Source: Ruminococcus flavefaciens ATCC 19208 (GTDB lineage Bacteria > Bacillota > Clostridia > Oscillospirales > Ruminococcaceae). From it: a stretch of 64,000 nucleotides of DNA. The notes beneath the pieces are model-generated. The model was not told the origin of the DNA, searched no databases, and worked only from the letters and a program-made list of their open reading frames with translations. Position numbers and translations under genes: made by a program. Location: assembly GCF_000518765.1 (NCBI RefSeq), contig NZ_KI912489.1, forward strand, positions 4,652-68,651. The letters run 5' to 3'. Position 1 is the first letter of the stretch. Each line of letters opens with the position of its first letter. Of this stretch, positions 61,902 to 64,000 are shown piece by piece.

Positions 61902-62123
61902 ATATCTGCTCCGTCTGATAGCAGATATTTATATACGGCTTTTGAGCCGTAACGAACTCCGCTTAATTTGGCTTTGTCCCCCACGGAGACATATTGACGA
62001 TCGTCGTTCGGACTCCCCCCTATACCGAATTGAAGTCTCCGTGATAGGAAATCTAAGGTTGAAAGCTGTTAATGCTTTCTTTTGTAAATAAAGCAAAAGC
62101 TCCCGTTTTTCGGGAGCTTTTTG
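61902..62123 (+). ncRNA. Candidate RNAIII-like structured regulatory RNA
   Basis: About 220 nt from the promoter above to a terminator at 62095-62122, with no plausible open frame with a ribosome site. Perfect stems: ATATCTGCT/AGCAGATAT at the 5' end (61902-61910 with 61920-61928), ACGGCT/AGCCGT (61935-61950), a 9-bp closing stem CACGGAGAC/GTCTCCGTG (61982-61990 with 62035-62043) enclosing the palindrome GACGATCGTC and a hairpin TTCGG/CCGAA (62007-62029) whose loop is ACTCCCCCCTATA, GAAAGC/GCTTTC (62061-62079), and the terminator. A second run, GTCCCCC, is near 61976. C-rich loops of this sort pair with ribosome sites in Staphylococcus RNAIII and in other Firmicute regulatory RNAs. Control by the adjacent AgrA-like regulator is inferred from the operator. 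Confidence 0.65.
62095..62122. terminator. Bidirectional terminator of the RNA gene and DUF4173 gene
   Basis: Stem AAAAGCTCCCG (62095-62105) and CGGGAGCTTTTT (62111-62122). It ends the plus-strand RNA, and on the minus strand it also follows the DUF4173-like stop at 62127. Confidence 0.9.
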
Positions 62124-62126
62124 TTT

Positions 62127-63629
62127 TCAGTCCACTTTCATGCTGAGTATTAAGGACGAAAGATTGTAATTCCTCAGGTCGTCACTGTCTGACCTGTTTT
62201 GCAGTATCTCGTCCTCTGTTACAGCATCTTCGTTATATGCTGTCAGAACAGCATCATCGGACATTCCCATTATTGTATCGGTATCGAGTTCTTCAAGACA
62301 GCCCGCTCTGTACATCTCTATATTGTACTTTGCTATAATAGATTCGGGACGGGAAAAGCACAGTATACCGAACATAAGCACGAATGCAAATGATATATTC
62401 CTCGATATCTTCATCTCGAATCTGAACTGCTTTATGATAATAAGTACGAATATTACTGCAAGAAGCACCATGAACCAGCTTGTGTAAAATCTCAGTGCTG
62501 TAAGACCGTATCTGTTGATATACATTACCATTTTGCTCATAGCTGTAGCTATAAGGATAAGTGTGAATACGCTTATCATAACGCTGTAGAATTTGAGTGC
62601 GAAGGTCTTTTCTCTGCCTGCCTTCTTTGAGAAAAGACTCATAAAGCAGGTGACTCCGAGATTTATGAGCGCAATCGCAAAAAGCTCGAAAAATCCGCGC
62701 CTTGCATAGTCGGCATAGGTAAAGCCCTCAGGCAGTGAATTCGTAAAGGCTGAAAGAAAATAGCCAGCCTGAGATATAAAGAATAAAACGTAAAGTATGC
62801 ATATGGGAGTTACGGCTGTGTATACGATAAGATTGCTCAGAAAACGCATATTGTATATCCTCTGTGTACACACCTGCTCGTTAAGGGCATTAAGCTCGTT
62901 ACGGTGAGTATTTGCGTAAAGCATACCGAAAATATACATAGAGCAGGGGATAGCTAATATGAGCTGAAGAATAGTGTCCCAGAAACCTGTGCCGAAAAAC
63001 CTGCCTGTTATACCGCTGAGCATACGCTCGAGTCCGTCGTCAGCTGACATCAGCAGAGCCGCAACTATTGCCGTAAGAGGTACTGTGATAAGAAGTCCTA
63101 TGAATATGTATTTTGCATTAGAGGCGTTTCTGGAATTAGATACTGAGTCCGAGGTTATTTTTCCCTGCGTACCGAAATGTGAAAGGGGAAATTCAAACAA
63201 AGCCTTGCACATGGCATATGGCAGAAAACGATCGACATTCCTGTTTGAAGCTCCCACAGAGTAAACGAAATATGCTCCTGCACCTATGAGAAATGCAACA
63301 TTCAGGTCTTTTACAAGAGTATTTGCAGTAATTGAAAATACAGTGCTGAAAATGTAAAGAACAGCCGCCAGTAGTTTATTGAAGCGCGAAAACTCACATT
63401 CCTTTTTCTTCATGTAGATGATTGCCGCGGAAATGATAGATATGAAAAGTCCCGTTGTGACAAATCCCATTACATGAAACAGCACATATCTCACGAAGCA
63501 GAATGCCGCTGTCATTGCAAATATAGAAATTGCAACATCTGCCTTTGTGTATTCGGGCTTTTTCGTTTCATCGTGCTGAGCAACAAAAGCTGTGCTCTCA
63601 TTAAATCCGCCAAGCATATTATTCTCCAT
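62127..63629 (-). CDS. Polytopic membrane protein, DUF4173-like
   Basis: A 500-residue membrane protein with about twelve hydrophobic helices and a cytoplasmic C-terminal tail of some 70 residues containing MGMSDDAVLTAYNEDAVTEDE. The pattern (a block of helices, then ALLMSADDGLERMLSGITG, then more helices) resembles the DUF4173/DUF4153 group, whose function is not established. Its start overlaps the stop of the upstream membrane gene by 11 bp, so the two are translated together. Confidence 0.85.
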   Translation of the reverse strand: MENNMLGGFNESTAFVAQHDETKKPEYTKADVAISIFAMTAAFCFVRYVLFHVMGFVTTGLFISIISAAIIYMKKKECEFSRFNKLLAAVLYIFSTVFSITANTLVKDLNVAFLIGAGAYFVYSVGASNRNVDRFLPYAMCKALFEFPLSHFGTQGKITSDSVSNSRNASNAKYIFIGLLITVPLTAIVAALLMSADDGLERMLSGITGRFFGTGFWDTILQLILAIPCSMYIFGMLYANTHRNELNALNEQVCTQRIYNMRFLSNLIVYTAVTPICILYVLFFISQAGYFLSAFTNSLPEGFTYADYARRGFFELFAIALINLGVTCFMSLFSKKAGREKTFALKFYSVMISVFTLILIATAMSKMVMYINRYGLTALRFYTSWFMVLLAVIFVLIIIKQFRFEMKISRNISFAFVLMFGILCFSRPESIIAKYNIEMYRAGCLEELDTDTIMGMSDDAVLTAYNEDAVTEDEILQNRSDSDDLRNYNLSSLILSMKVD

Positions 63630-64000
63630 AATAGTCTCCTCCGTTTTGAAGCATTTCTGCTTCTTCTTTTTTTCCTTTTCTGTATTCTCTGAAACCCGTT
63701 ATCAGCGATATAGGCATAAAAAATATGACCGCAAAGATCTCAGCAGCAGCCATGATCGAGCCATACTCCTCATTTGCTATATCCCTTGCCAGATATGCAG
63801 TCAGCAGCAAGGTAATAAATACAGCTGTGCCCGAGTACCATACATAAGGTCTTGCAAAATTATCAAATGACACCGCTATTGCGGCTGCAAGATGACACAG
63901 GAATTTAGTAATGCAGTATACCGTAAAAAATACCATCATTGGCATAAATATGAGCACTGTGGTCAGCAATGACATCAAAAACCAATAACGTACCTTTTTC
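63619..64000 (-). CDS. Membrane protein, 5' end beyond the right edge
   Basis: Minus-strand reading frame open from the window edge to a stop at 63619. It encodes at least 127 residues with hydrophobic segments around LLTTVLIFMPMMVFFTVYCI, YSGTAVFITLLLTAYLA and MAAAEIFAVIFFMPISL, and a charged end (GKKEEAEMLQNGGDYYGE). An ATG at 63975 could be the start, giving 118 residues, but it has no good ribosome site and the frame stays open upstream, so the gene probably begins outside the window. It overlaps the DUF4173-like gene by 11 bp, which suggests a two-gene membrane unit. Function unknown. Confidence 0.75.
   Translation of the reverse strand, partial: KKVRYWFLMSLLTTVLIFMPMMVFFTVYCITKFLCHLAAAIAVSFDNFARPYVWYSGTAVFITLLLTAYLARDIANEEYGSIMAAAEIFAVIFFMPISLITGFREYRKGKKEEAEMLQNGGDYYGE

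Noticed and set aside
62066..62123. A short open frame beginning ATGCTTTC inside the RNA gene (as in RNAIII/delta-haemolysin)
   Set aside because: Its ribosome site is too far away and the frame runs through the terminator stem, so it is not convincing.
59394..62126. A complete agr locus with AgrB and AgrD
   Set aside because: No AgrB-like membrane peptidase or Cys-containing AgrD-like peptide was found on either strand near the two kinase/regulator pairs.

Overview
The window looks like a chromosome segment of an anaerobic, low-GC Firmicute, most likely a Ruminococcus-type Oscillospiraceae. The pointers are strong AGGAGG ribosome-binding sites, TTGACA/TATAAT promoters, an [FeFe]-hydrogenase-like protein, a BspA-type leucine-rich-repeat protein, a vWA/kinase/PP2C signalling set and several LytTR/GHKL two-component systems. 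The species is inferred, not shown. No rRNA, tRNA, CRISPR array, transposase or prophage gene was recognised.

Left third (1-27.4 kb, all on the minus strand, visibly AT-richer than the middle): a hybrid NRPS/PKS biosynthetic cluster. In transcription order it has a methyltransferase, an FtsX/LolD-type ABC pair, a trans-acting acyltransferase, a 2348-residue KS-ACP-C-A(MT)-PCP-TE megasynthase, an ABC exporter, a type II thioesterase, an acyl-CoA dehydrogenase with its own electron-transfer flavoprotein (beta and alpha), a 3-hydroxyacyl-CoA-type dehydrogenase, a free ACP, an FkbH-like glyceryl transferase, an Sfp-type phosphopantetheinyl transferase, a C-A-PCP-E module and the start of another NRPS that leaves the window. 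FkbH + ACP + two dehydrogenases is the hydroxymalonyl-ACP pathway (zwittermicin, FK520 logic). The KS module has no AT of its own, so hydroxymalonyl-ACP plus the trans AT fits as its extender supply. Specificity codes read by eye predict serine (epimerised to D-Ser) and aspartate, and the Asp adenylation domain is interrupted between motifs a2 and a3 by a methyltransferase.

Middle (27.6-42.5 kb): a MutS-like ATPase; a DivIVA-like coiled-coil protein with an [FeFe]-hydrogenase-like sensor; a small hypothetical; a sugar-binding lipoprotein paired with a membrane protein carrying a degenerate GGDEF domain; then, on the plus strand, a zinc-ribbon/LRR protein, an atypical Ser/Thr kinase, a TerY-like vWA protein, a PP2C phosphatase, a Tyr/Pro/Gln-repeat protein and a small membrane protein.

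42.5-50 kb: a carbohydrate ABC importer without ATPase (binding protein fused to a propeller-like domain, two permeases, an HlyD-like adaptor), divergent from an OmpR-type two-component system. Six TCTAA boxes at an exact 11-bp pitch lie between them.

50.3-58.1 kb: a sactipeptide-like RiPP locus. It has a 50-residue Cys-rich precursor (Cx3Cx3Cx3C, thuricin-CD-like) with almost no leader, a radical SAM/SPASM maturase, a degenerate second radical-SAM-like protein, a BcrA-type ABC transporter, small proteins, an AgrC/AgrA-like system and an unlisted 22-residue peptide. The peptide's promoter carries the same operator box, at the same place, as the precursor promoter.

58.4-62.1 kb: a second AgrA/AgrC-like pair flanked by two promoters of identical architecture (two 10-bp boxes at 20-bp pitch, 7 bp before the -35). 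One reads into a glycosyltransferase. The other reads into a roughly 220-nt, non-coding, highly structured transcript with C-rich loops and a terminator. This resembles agr P3/RNAIII and is the strongest candidate here for an undescribed system. The right edge holds two membrane-protein genes (DUF4173-like and a partial one).
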